This document shows positions 48,434 through 59,638 of a stretch of DNA of 64,000 bases, one piece after another (the stretch's first letter is position 1; each line of letters opens with the position of its first letter). The position numbers and the translations under genes were made by a program. The notes under the pieces are model-generated. The model was not told where the DNA came from, searched no databases, and was given only the letters and a program-made list of their open reading frames with translations. Where the stretch lies: assembly GCA_916048095.2 (NCBI GenBank), contig OU696577.1:10346907-10410906 (forward strand). The letters run 5' to 3'. This DNA is from Sacculina carcini (Eukaryota; Arthropoda; Thecostraca; Sacculinidae).

Positions 48434-50344
48434 ATGGAGGCGCAGAACGCGACGAGTAATTCTGCTCAGCAACACCCTATTGTCATGCAGGTTGCCGGAC
48501 AAAATGTCAGTTTGTTCAGTTTCTATTACACTGGTATGCTCTTGTTTTAAGTGCGTTTGGAGCACGAACATATACTTGGTTAAATTGTCGTGTCGTTGGT
48601 AAGCAGACACGAGAGAACCGTCAGCGATATTGTCACGTTCTTGTATCTGCATTTGTTTTTATTCTGCTGATTGTGTGTTTGTGTGTGTGTTATCAGGGTC
48701 AGCATTTGCTGCAAACAGTGAACGGCCAGCAGATAGTGTTGCAAACGCTGGGTGCTGGCGGCGCGGCCACGGCTGCCACCACTGGTGGCGCCACCACGGC
48801 CCCGCAGCTCCAACTGGCGGGCAACAGCGCCATCCAGATTATTCCCGTACAAAATGTCCAGCAGGCGAGCACACATACACATTTACATCACATTAGGTAG
48901 ATATTTATATAGCGCCCTACACCTAGAGGTTCTCTAGGGCGCTGCACACGCACACGCACACACACACACACACAGAAAAACACACACATAGCCACACACA
49001 CACGGAAAGTGAAAGGTAAAGAGAGAAGAGAGATAATTTACACCTTATAATCATCACACACACACATGCACGCATGTTTGCTTGTTGTGAATATATGCGT
49101 GTTTGCGTGCATGTGTGTGCGTATATGTGAACCTCTGTATAAATGTATGTGTGTGTGTGAATGGACGATCGTGTATGTGCATATGTATGGCTATATAGAG
49201 TGTTGATTTGTATGTTGATATTTGATGATGCAAACTGACTATCACTATATAATCTGTCAATGTTTTTAATTCATATCTGTCTAAGAGCATCAACTCGACC
49301 GACATCGTACCCTGTACTTGTTCTTTCAATTGATTGTTACTTTCTTTTGATTGTGTCTGTTGTGGGCAATGAACTATGAACACACACTCACATACACATG
49401 CACGCATGTATAGATCGTCCACTATTTGCGTGGCTGATGTCGTGTCAATATTGAGCGTGTGTGTGTGTGGTGACAGGCGGTGTCGGCCGGTGGCGCCACC
49501 ACGGCGGTGTCCACTCAACAACAACAGCAACAGCTAGTGATACAGCAGCAGGCGCCGCCGCAGCAACACTTGCTGCAGACCGCCGATGGACAGACCATCG
49601 TGTTGCAGCCGCTGCAGCTAGATGGCGTGGCGGGCGGTGTACACGCGGCAGCTCAGCAGGCGCAGAGTATGAGCGTGCAGAATGGAGCTGGTGGAGGTGC
49701 GGCTGCGGCGGCGGCAGGTGCAGGACAGGTGATCATGTTGATGCCGGGGGGCGGCGCGACGCTGGCCAACACGACGGCAGCCGCACAGCTGCAGCGCGTA
49801 CAAATGCCGACGCCCGAGGTGCTCGAGGAAGAACCGCTCTACGTCAACGCCAAACAATACCACCGCATTTTGAAGCGGCGACAAGCTCGTGCTCGTCTCG
49901 AGGCGGACGGCAGGGTGCCCAAGGTGTGTGCATTGTGGTCCAGTGAGGCAAGAACTGGGCAGAAGTGTGAAGTAATTGAGAACCAGTGGCTGTGTAATGA
50001 GATGAGCAGCGTGGTTCCCGGGATTAATGAGTGTGTTGTGTGATTATGATTGTGTTAATAATTGTGAGCTATTCTGCCGACAGTCGTGTATGTATGTGCG
50101 TGTGTGTGTGTGTGTTTGGTGAGAACAGGAGCGACGCAAGTACTTACACGAGTCACGTCATAGACACGCACTGAACCGCATGCGAGGCGAGGGCGGGCGC
50201 TTCGGCACAACTGACTGTGACACGCCTATCATCACGACCACCGACCATCACTCACGACGATCTGCCACAGTAACGCCATCTGGTGGTGCCAACCTGAACT
50301 CGAACTCTACAGTCAAGTTCGAGGCGACCACAGTGTCGAGGTAA
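48434..50344 (+). CDS. NFYA: Nuclear transcription factor Y subunit alpha
   Basis: Four coding exons: 48434-48505, about 48697-48864, 49477-49923 and 50129-50344; 300 residues. NFYA gives sequence specificity to the CCAAT-binding trimer NF-Y. The Gln-rich activation region is seen (QQQQQQLVIQQQ, GQHLLQTVNGQQIVLQTLGA), as are Gly/Ala runs. The two conserved blocks are complete: subunit association YVNAKQYHRILKRRQARARL and DNA binding KERRKYLHESRHRHALNRMR-GEGGRF, split by an intron after VPK. The C-terminal tail after GGRF is unlike vertebrate NFYA. The second intron seems to start with GC (CAGCAG/GCGAGC); a GT site nine bases earlier is the alternative. All three acceptors follow (TG)n tracts. 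Confidence 0.93.
48911..48943. other. Stem-loop in NFYA intron 2
   Basis: AGCGCCCTA (48911-48919) and TAGGGCGCT (48935-48943) form a perfect 9-bp stem. TTTATATAGCGCC before it is a motif frequent at ends of interspersed repeats in invertebrates, so it may be a repeat fragment rather than a functional hairpin. Confidence 0.5.
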
Positions 50345-51306
50345 CAGCCTGTATGTCTGTCTGTCTGCGCTCGCTGTGTTGTCAGGGCGGTGCTTGGATA
50401 TGGCGATTAACGCACGCCGAGATGCGGGAACGTGCGTAAAATAACAGGGCGCCGCAGTGTGGAATGTTGGGCGGCGTAGCTATTGGTATTGGTCAGATTT
50501 ACAACACGGTTTTATAACAACACTTTGATGTTTCTTCATTCGGCGATTGTGCAGTTCAATCAGGAATTAAGAGATTTTGCTGCGATTGGGCAACTACAAT
50601 CAGTAGCGTAATATGCTTGTTTGTCGATATCTATTGTGTCCTTGAACGCGCTGGTCTATTTTGCTCATCGTCTTATAAAGTCAGAATAATGTGTTTTTGT
50701 GCGCTTTCCGTTATGTTATTTTTTGTCAAAAACACGTGCGTTCTTGTGTGTATTGATCGCATTATCATGTCATTACCAGGTGGTTTCTTTTACTTGTGTT
50801 GATGCTGTGTCCTCACTCACTCATGCTCGCATATCAATAAGTGCGTGTTCTCGTGAATCTGTTAGTCGGGCACTGCTGTCCACTTGACTGTATATCCAGC
50901 CACATCCACACTGTGGGTGCTTTCTCGATGTCATCGTGGCTGGGTGTTTGAGTATTTGATTGCACACGTTCTCATATTGTCGCTTGGTATTGCTTGGTCT
51001 CGTTATGAACGACACGGATCTGGAAAATAGAGCATCATCCACGTGTGTTTTTATTTGCAGTTGGTTTTATTCGGCGGGAGTAATGAGACAGTGCATTTAC
51101 TCACATATAATAGTTATTAATAACAGTACAAGATGATACTCACTCACATAATATGATACACTGATACTCATGTCCTATGATACTCACACTGATACTCATG
51201 TACTATGATACTCACACTGATACTCATGTACTATGATACTCACACTGATACTCATGTACTATGATACACTGATACTCATGCACTGTGATACTCACAGCGG
51301 CTCGTG
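50345..51306. other. Tail-to-tail spacer between NFYA and GTF3C3
   Basis: No gene is seen. The spacer ends in the minisatellite at 51128-51298, which touches the GTF3C3 stop codon. Confidence 0.5.
51128..51298. repeat. 27-28-bp minisatellite beside the GTF3C3 stop
   Basis: About five copies of GATACTCATGTACTATGATACTCACACT-like units (written in parts: GATACTCATGTACTAT and GATACTCACACT). It lies in the 3' untranslated region of GTF3C3. Confidence 0.8.
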
Positions 51307-52503
51307 TTAAATCACGCAGTACTTGTTCCTCAGCTCGGCGGCCATGTGATGGTTGCCGCTGTCATTGTAGATCAGTGCCAGGTTGTAGCCGATCTCGGCA
51401 CGCAGGTCGAGTGTCACGCCCCCCTGTCCCCGCCCCTCAGCGGGGGCGGTGTGCAGAGCGCGCGTGTAGTAATGCAGTGCGTCAGCCAGCAGTCCCAACT
51501 GGTGCATGGCGCGACCCTGATTATACAACGCCTCCTGACTACAGTGTTGACTGCGCGTCTCGGCATATTCCTGACTCTCACACGCACACAGATGTGATAC
51601 AAACAACTGGCTTCACACACTGCTAGTGCATACAACCAGCGGGGACACGAGACTAGTACAGCGCAGCACTTCATCCTAATGTCCTCTTAATTACGACGCT
51701 TGCCCGAACAATGTTTAATGTTGACTTTGTCAATGTTAGCTTCAAATGTGAAGCCTTGTTGCACTTAGTCGCACGACTGGCGTGTGTCAGTGTCATGCCA
51801 GTGTGACGTGCGACCTCTCACCTGCAAGAAGGCAAACGCCTGCGTCATCAGTGCCGGCTTATCTGGCACCAGTCGCTGACACAAACGCTGCACGAATGTG
51901 ACGGCGACCAGCAGCGGCGCCAGCCACGACCGCTCGTGCATCTTGTAGGCGGTGAGATACTCGACCAGGGCGTACTTGTACGTGCCGGCCAGGAAACACG
52001 TGTTGCCGTTGAGCAAGCAGAGCGCCACCACGTCGCAGAGCCGCGGCGTCAGACGCATCAGGAAGCGCGTGTGTCGTGTCACGTCGCCCGTCTGCATGGT
52101 CATCAGGTTGAGCAAGTTCCACGGCTGTGAGCTGGTCGGCGCTGCCAGGATCAACTTGCGCACCACCGAGAAGCCGAGCTCAACGTCACGCGCTCGTAAT
52201 GCAGCCACCACCGTCATCTGGTCGATACGCTGCCACACACACACACACATACATTCATATATATGATACAGTGACTGTCACATATCACAGTCACTGTCGA
52301 CATATCATAGCGGTATGGACATGAGACACACTCACGGCGCTGTATTGAGGCACATTGATGAAGTTCTGGCTGCCACGAGCCCGCAGCACGAGAAACAAAC
52401 AGCGCTGATATCGCTGCTGCGTCTCCAGTCTCCGCACTGCCAGCAGTAACAAGCGCCAGTGTTCGTCTAACTCAACAACACGCTCCACAAACGGCGCACA
52501 CTG

Positions 52504-52537
<34 letters not shown>

Positions 52538-53479
52538 CTATTAGTACAGCTGTCACTACTGAGAGCAATTATATTGGTCTGATAGATTCTTTCAATCAAC
52601 TGATGAAAGCGACACACTGTCATGCTCTTTCTCACTGTGTTGTCGGAGAGAGCATCGCAGCCTGACAGACTGTCAGCCATCTGACCGCCGCGAGTTTTCG
52701 GCAAAACCAACATACCTGCACACACACACACACACACACACACGGATGGCTTTTACTGTACAATCAGCAACACAGCTGTATCGGGCGATTATCCAGATTT
52801 CCAGATACAAGTGCTATCTCATAATTGCAACATGCTGGGAGATTGAGATAACTGGCGAACACATGCGAGACAGAGCGTGAGAGAGTGCGAGACAGAGTGT
52901 GTGAGTGGCTGACTGGTGGCTTGGTGACGGTTGCTGATGACAGGACAGTGTTGAGTGAGCAGCACTTGCACCGTGTCCACCAGCATATCACTGCGTTCCA
53001 GTTGTTCCAGCAAGTGACATTTCTCCAGCAACAGCACGGAATCGAGCGGCACACCACCACCGCCGCCCGTCTCCCAGCCTGTCTCGGCATCTTCACGTCA
53101 CCACACATCAAACACACATTGCCAATCATTACGCCGAGGAGCACACTAAGGAACAACATTCGCGCATTCACCTAACACAAACAATAACACACTCAAACAG
53201 GACAGAGCCAGCATGTCGCTGATGAAGCCAGTTATTGCTTGATTGCTTGCTGCACGTCGAGCCAGTCAAACACACACGCTCACGGGAGCTCACCGCTAGT
53301 GAGAGCCTGTACCGCACGATCGTGCTGCCCCCTGGTGACCAGCAGTCGAGACAGTTGGATGCGCGCCTCGCTGTGATGTGGTGCCAGTTGTACAACACGC
53401 TCGTAGGCAGCCACAGCTTCTTGTGTTTCTTGCAGCCGACTCAAACACTCGGCCATCAATAACCACGTGCCCGCCTACC

Positions 53480-53558
<79 letters not shown>

Positions 53559-54515
53559 AAACACACACACACACACACACACACGACCGTCAGTAATCGG
53601 TGTGTATTACCAGTTATATATGTGAGTGAAGACCGCAGAAATGTTACGGGCATAGCTTCTAATGAGAACGTATACTTGCATGTTATACAATTCTTGCCGA
53701 ATATTGTGCATTTGGTGTAGAGCACACACATACACACAGCCAGACAGACAGACAGACAGACAGACAGACAGGCGTGACAGTAACCTTGCAGTAGGCGGTG
53801 TTGTTAATGAGACGAGAGAGTACAGTGCGAGCTTCTGACAGCCTCTGCACGCTCATCAACGCCTCGGCCACGTCCAAGTACAAGTCACCAAATGTCTCCA
53901 CTTCACACTGCAACAATTCCTCCAACAATTGCTGCCAACACACACACACACACGTATATGAATGTGTATATATATATATGTATGCATGTGTACATATTCT
54001 ATCTCGTGATAATTGATTGTTAATTGAATCAGTTTCATTCATTAACCCATTAATGCCGAGAATTTCGAAATGGTAATTTTTTAGATTTTTTTCAAGAAAT
54101 GTTATTTCTGGGGCACTTTCTGCATGTTCACGAAGTTTTGTAGAAAAAAAATGTTTTTAACAAGGTTTTTCAGACTGGCAACTATAGTTGCCACTCGGCA
54201 GTGGCATAGACAAAAAACAGTACATTCTTAAACTTTTTGAGCATCATTCAAAACATTGAGAAAAAAACATATAAGTGAGACTTATACTCAAAAACATATT
54301 AATCTTATAACATTCCGAGTTTGATTAAATTAAAAATGTCACTATTATATTCAAACTTGGCTTCAAATGTTAGATACCATGTTACTGTAAAATATAAGCA
54401 TTTACACATGAATGTTTATGAAGGTATATTTATTATATTTCAATGACAAAAATATGCATATATGTACACACACATAAATATATAATATATATACACATAA
54501 TATATATCATCACAC

Positions 54516-54577
<62 letters not shown>

Positions 54578-57500
54578 GTGAGATGGAAGGACATCAAAGC
54601 CGTCATAGTCATGAGTAATAAGCACGGTATAGAGCCAACAACAAAAATATACTGAACAAACGTCAAACAAAAACCGTGCTTGTTACTGATAACTGCGACG
54701 GCTTTGTTGTCCTTCCATCTCACTAAAGAGAGGTCATCAACAAAAACTGAAGTAACATAGCCTCGGTTCTGCTTATTCACCATGCTGCTGTGCATCAAAG
54801 ATGAATCTTTCGGCACTCGATTTTCTCTGATAGTGCATGTCCCTGCAATGCCCATCGTGGAAAGCTGCTCTAAAAGACGCACAGAAGAAAAGAAGTTGTC
54901 AAATGTGACATGGTGACCAGGATTCAGTTGACATTTCGAAGCGAGTCCCAACACGACATCTGCTGCTTGTCCAAGTCCGGAACTGTCCAATTGTGTCGCT
55001 GACCCACAATAAGGTTCCGAGTGAAGCATGAAACCGTCAGACGTACATATGCTCCACAGTTTGAAGCCGAATCGCACAGGTTTGCTCCTGATGCATTGCT
55101 TTGTAGGATGGTGGCCGCAGTAGGGTACCATACACTCATCAATAGAAAGTTCCTCCGGAGGTAAGATGAGCTTGTTATTTGTATTTGTGATTTCAAAAAC
55201 CGGCCGAACTTTGTGATAGGAATCTGGTTTGTTCACACTTATTTTGGAGTTGTCTGCAAGATGTAATCTTCGTAGTAGATGTGCCACCAGAGCGTTGAAT
55301 ACATCACCGTCTCGACGCCAATACAGCCTGCTATTTGGGACACTTGAATATCCAGACAGTATCATGATGGACAAAGCTACTCGTGTATTGCTTTCTGTGA
55401 TAACGGATGTTTCAAGACCTTTTGGGTGGAGTATATAATGCTTTGTTCAACTAGATGGCCGATGAGCTCATCAGATAGGAACAAATTCAAGCATTGAGAT
55501 GGAGTCTTGATTTTACCTCTCAAACCATCGATTGGTTTGGGCGCCATTGTGTCACTAAATTGAGGCATTTTCTGGCCAAGTCTGCGTCTGCTATTTGTCC
55601 ATCTTTTTGGCTGTTTGTCCCTTTTTGGTATTTTTGGTCTTCGTTGTGTCGACGTGTCAGGCTGAGAGTGACTCGTTGAAGCCGTTGCATATGAAGATTC
55701 CACGTCATCTCTGTCTGTCATCAATTCAGCTGGGGCACACAAAATCCTTCGAGGCAAATGATTTGGGTCTGAATTCGCTTCTCCGTCACTGGCATCAGAA
55801 TCTGCAGTCAGTATCTGCATCTGGGAGTTCACTTGGAGGCTGTAAGATTAGTATATGTAGGTGGTCGCTGCTGGCGTCTGCATCAGCTGGATCATCCAAG
55901 TTATCCAAAAATTCATTCATAGTACATCTGAAATAAATATTTTATTTGAAACATCTATGTTTCAATTGTTAACATAAGGCAAATATATGTAGAGTCAGTT
56001 ATTGAAACATAGAGCTGATAAATCTCTTTTTAAATCTTGAGAACTTTCCATATGACAATATTTTGTACACGTAAGTGCCGAGTGGCAACTATAGTTGCCA
56101 CTCTCCGAAAACACTGATTTATTATCTAATTATATTAAAAAATTGCAAATATATGTACATATTTGGAAAGATCAAGCTTCACTCTAAAAGATGAGACAAA
56201 AAAACAAAACAAATTCGCATTTAGTAGGAAATCACATGCCTCTGATCAATGCGCTGTTCAGCCATGTCGGTCACTCACTGAATAATCTCGCATGTGTGGA
56301 TTGCTCGCTGCGTAGAACGTGTCTTATCTCATCGTAAGAGAAAGAGGAGATTCTCCCCTTTCGAACGGTGGTCGTTGGTAAACAAATGTCTGTTTGATTT
56401 AGATTATAGAGAGCTTGTTTTTGGTGGCAACTATAGTTGCCACTCGGCATTAATGGGTTAATACATGTTCGTCTAAGAGCAGTTGCTCGACGAACATAGC
56501 CGTATGTCTGTTTGTTTTCTGATGATTTTCGTGTGAACTGTTTTTTTCCTGGCAATAAATTTACAATTTACACACATACGTACCGCCAACAACATGAACA
56601 TGAGGAATACATATATACTCGATACACGCGTCGATACAGAAGCAGCGACAACGCATGACTGTCAGAATATTGCCAACATCTGTCACACAGTGAACTTGCC
56701 TGTGACGAGGCAGTGCAGTGCTGGTACACCAGTGCCAGTAACAGCTTGTACTTCACGTCCAGTGGTACTGACGACGACACGTGCACACGCGCGTGCCGGC
56801 GAAACTGCTCGTTGTCCAGCGTGAGTGCTGGCGACGAGCCATCAACATCATCATCATCATCATCTTGCGGTGACGTCATGATCACGTGACAATGTTCACA
56901 CACAAACTGTACGCACTGACGATATCTCTCGCTGTTCAGCAGCACCTCGATGTACTGGTGTGCGTCTGCATGTAACTCACACACACACACATACAAACAC
57001 GCATACTAGATGTACACATACCACACACACACACACATACATGCACAAACACGTATACTAGATGTACACATACCACACACACACATACATGCACAAACAC
57101 GCATACTAGATGTACACATACCACACACACACATACATGCACAAACACGCATACTAGATGTACACATACCACACACACACATACATGCACAAACACGTAT
57201 ACTAGATGTACACATACCACACACACACACACACATACACAAACACGCATACTAGATGTACACATACCACACACACACACATATATACAGATATAATGAA
57301 CAGACGCGTTCAGGCCGACCTTCCCAGGAGGCGACGGCGCCGTGGTGTTTGAAGACGAGCGCGGCGCAGCGAGTTGCCGTCTGATAGTCTCGCTTCTCCA
57401 GCAGAATCTCATTGAGTTGTTTGAGCAGCGAGAAAGCCGCATCTGCCGAACTAACTGTGTGTCCTGCACAACACCACAGTCAAGACTCAACTGAAACAAG

Positions 57501-59638
57501 GCGAAATGACACCAAATCGCGCGCTATCAATTGCATCAGTGAAATACCCATATACAAATGATCAATAGAATAACATCTATATAAAACAAATTAACAATAC
57601 GAGCAACAAATAATACTGCCAGAATAAAATGGCAGGTGTTTTTTGAGAAAGTAGTGAGATAGAGAGAGCACGTGATAATAGAGAAAATAGTGAGAGAATA
57701 ATTCATATTTAACACAACAGAGAGTAATTCATATTTCACACAACAGAGTAATTCATATTTAACACAAGACAGAGGTGCTCACTGAGCGCATAGTGCAATA
57801 TTCTGACTGCCGTGGCTGCCGAGTTATCCCCACTGAGTCGACAATACTCCAGCTGCTTGTAATGAAGCTGTAGATCAGACGGCGACACTTTGCATGCTAA
57901 CACACAAACACACACACATCTGCATATGACAAAACTGCACTAACATATCAATATGCCACCTCACTGCCACCATCTCAACACAATATGTGCACGAGGAACT
58001 GGCAATACTCAGCTACAACAGTCACGTGAAGTAACAGGGTCGGACGCAGTGTGAATTACGAGAGAGAGAGAAAGAGTGGGAGCGTGAGGGAAGAGGGGAG
58101 AGCAGTGGATGTGGTGATAATGACCGCGTCGGTAACAATCGGCGGCCTCCTTGTACAGTTGCCGGTGTGCGGCCGCCTCTGCTAGCCATAACCACTCGTG
58201 CAAAGGAGTAGCCGTGGCGGCCAGGTGCGCGCATATTAGCCGACACTGGAATGATCGGTCCATATCGCCGCGATCCTCGTACAACATGGCCAACGTGCGA
58301 AATGGCTCACATGCAGAAGGACCTACACACACACACATACACACACACATCCGTAATACACAGGCAAATATAGAAATATGCACACAGTTGGCTGAAAATA
58401 AACAGCTCGCACTGGAGCTGAGCTGACAGAAGTGCTGCGACTGCATATACACGTGTTCTCAGCAAAATAAACTGTGAATTTTGAACACACAAAATATGTG
58501 CGTGATAGCGAGCCTCACATTGCCGAATAACCTCCTTACACAACCTCTCAGCTGCCTCAGCGTTGCCTCGCGCGAACGTTAAATTGGCCTCTCCCAGCAT
58601 ACCCTGCCATAACACACATACACTCACATGAGCTGCAAATGCTGCTAACAAGAAAACACATAGAACACAAACAAAGCATCTGCTTTATCAAACAAATAGG
58701 CAATTAGAGTGCGTTAATAAACCACATTCAGCAGATGTACAGTGAACGCCCATTTTCTAATCCGTCAATATGTAAATACAATTCGTGTGAACCTGGAAGG
58801 CGGGGGGCAAGTGACGATTACGGCGCGGGCGACGAGCTGTACGAGCCGCGCCACTTATCGTCGATGTAGCGCCTCCTCGACGTTTTCTGCTCGTCAGTGG
58901 CGATTTCTTCAGCTCGGCTGTCATCATGAAGTACACGATGATGAGGTAGCTGATAACAAGGCTGATCGAACCAACCGCTTCTTCATATATGAACTATATC
59001 AATATTGTTATATATATTGCTGAATTATTTTCCACGATTGAGACGTTGTCATGAGCGAACAAGAAGTGAAAAACCAACATAGTGGATCCTTAATCAGTGC
59101 AAGCCGTGTCACGCACCATTTCGGGAAGTCACGGAAGAACACGGATTTTCTGCTGTTGGCGTGGAAACAGGGGTCGTCCATTGTTCTTCGTCATCACGCT
59201 GATCGTCCTCGTCATCATCATCATCATTCTGGTTGATGTCAGAACCGCTACCTGCACCATCATCTCCCAGTAGCTCAGCATACTGCAGAAACGTCAATTC
59301 ACCTGCCCAACCACACAAAACAACGTGCAACACAAAACCGAACACTTAAACCAGTGAACTGGGCATTCTCACATGACAAAGCCCAATTGAATGAATGAAT
59401 TGACACACAAGATATTCATTTATTTTCATTTCATTTCATTTCATTTGTATTTGGTATAGCGCCCATTCGACACAGGCGCGCATAATATCGGTCAAAGAGC
59501 AAAATGTCGATCGGCAAGAATAAACACTCAGATAAGCGAATGACCATCAATAATTCAATGCTCACCTGACAGATACCGCTCGGTAAGCTCGTACTGACAT
59601 TTCTCAGACATCACAGAACCGTCGGCAGGTTCACTCAT
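51307..59638 (-). CDS. GTF3C3: General transcription factor 3C subunit 3 (TFIIIC102)
   Basis: Fourteen exons on the minus strand: 59566-59638, 59117-59302, 58793-58917, 58519-58603, 58125-58322, 57783-57896, 57320-57463, 56700-56965, 53785-53931, 53294-53474, about 52942-53090, 52336-52500, 51822-52229 and 51307-51570. Phases agree throughout and the product has 834 residues (human 886). GTF3C3 is the TPR scaffold of TFIIIC, which recruits TFIIIB for RNA polymerase III. Visible parts: acidic N-terminal region (NQNDDDDDEDDQRDDEE), basic stretch (SRKRRGGATS), TPR units (EPFRTLAMLYEDRGDMDRSF, GDLYLDVAEALMSVQRLSEA, WLLMAECLSRLQETQEAVAA) and the C-terminus EIGYNLALIYNDSG. A Asp run (D6) comes from a CAT repeat. 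The ninth exon follows a GC-AG intron holding a piggyBac. The end of exon 11 is the least certain junction. Confidence 0.93.
53477..53585. repeat. (CA)n microsatellite at a GTF3C3 acceptor
   Basis: About 108 bases of nearly pure CA, i.e. (TG)n in the sense of the gene. It ends two bases before the acceptor of the exon at 53294-53474, in the place of a polypyrimidine tract. Confidence 0.95.
53742..53771. repeat. (AGAC)n microsatellite
   Basis: Seven or eight CAGA units in a GTF3C3 intron. Confidence 0.9.
54176..54193. repeat. piggyBac subterminal palindrome, left
   Basis: TGGCAACTATAGTTGCCA, a perfect 18-bp palindrome about 130 bp inside the left end. Copies at 56080-56103 (24 bp) and 56424-56443 (20 bp) lie toward the right end. 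They are candidates for transposase binding. Confidence 0.9.
54515..54573. repeat. (AT)n microsatellite inside the piggyBac
   Basis: About 58 bases of AT directly beside the left arm of the internal inverted repeat. Confidence 0.95.
54574..54727. repeat. Inverted duplication inside the piggyBac
   Basis: Arms of 55 bp at 54574-54628 and 54673-54727 are about 89% alike in opposite orientation, with a 44-bp loop. Both encode the same transposase part (LVRWKD.KAV...SNKHG), one on each strand. The left arm continues with GIEP, as a natural transposase might, so it came from another copy. Confidence 0.85.
54660..55930 (-). pseudogene. piggyBac transposase remnant
   Basis: A start is seen near 55925 (MNEFLDNLDDPADADASSD), followed by a frame change, then PIDGLRGKIKTPSQCLNLFL. 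An in-frame stop at 55377-55379 separates this from the catalytic half, which has SIDECMVPYCG (first Asp) and VTFDNFFSS (second Asp). The region of the third Asp and the C-terminal Cys-rich domain are missing; after ISNKHG the frame runs into an AT microsatellite. The gene is inactive on at least three counts. Confidence 0.9.
56080..56103. repeat. piggyBac subterminal palindrome, inner right
   Basis: GAGTGGCAACTA followed by its exact complement, 24 bp in all. It lies about 350 bp inside the right end. Confidence 0.9.
56424..56443. repeat. piggyBac subterminal palindrome, outer right
   Basis: GTGGCAACTATAGTTGCCAC overlaps the inner edge of the right terminal repeat region. Confidence 0.9.
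56998..57270. repeat. Minisatellite (47-51 bp units) in a GTF3C3 intron
   Basis: Six units, each with ACTAGATGTACACATACC, a CA run and TACATGCACAAACACG. Unit starts are near 57004, 57055, 57104, 57151, 57199 and 57248. Confidence 0.9.

Larger units (their letters stand above)
54046..56457 (-). mobile_element. piggyBac transposon in a GTF3C3 intron
   Basis: Element of 2412 bp flanked by TTAA on both sides (54042-54045 and 56458-56461). Perfect 15-bp terminal inverted repeats, CCCATTAATGCCGAG, start with the CCC typical of piggyBac. The transposase remnant runs on the minus strand from about 55930 to 54660. Subterminal palindromes and an internal inverted duplication are described separately. 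Excision at TTAA would leave the host intron intact. Confidence 0.95.

Noticed and set aside
51128-51298. CRISPR-like array
   Set aside because: Units are contiguous without unique spacers, and the genome is animal; it is a minisatellite.
54443-54655. Tyr/Ile repeat protein
   Set aside because: Translation of the (AT)n microsatellite and the inverted piggyBac fragment.
57006-57499. Cysteine-rich repeat protein (CVCVCGMCTSS...) on either strand
   Set aside because: Translation of a (CA)n-containing minisatellite in a GTF3C3 intron.
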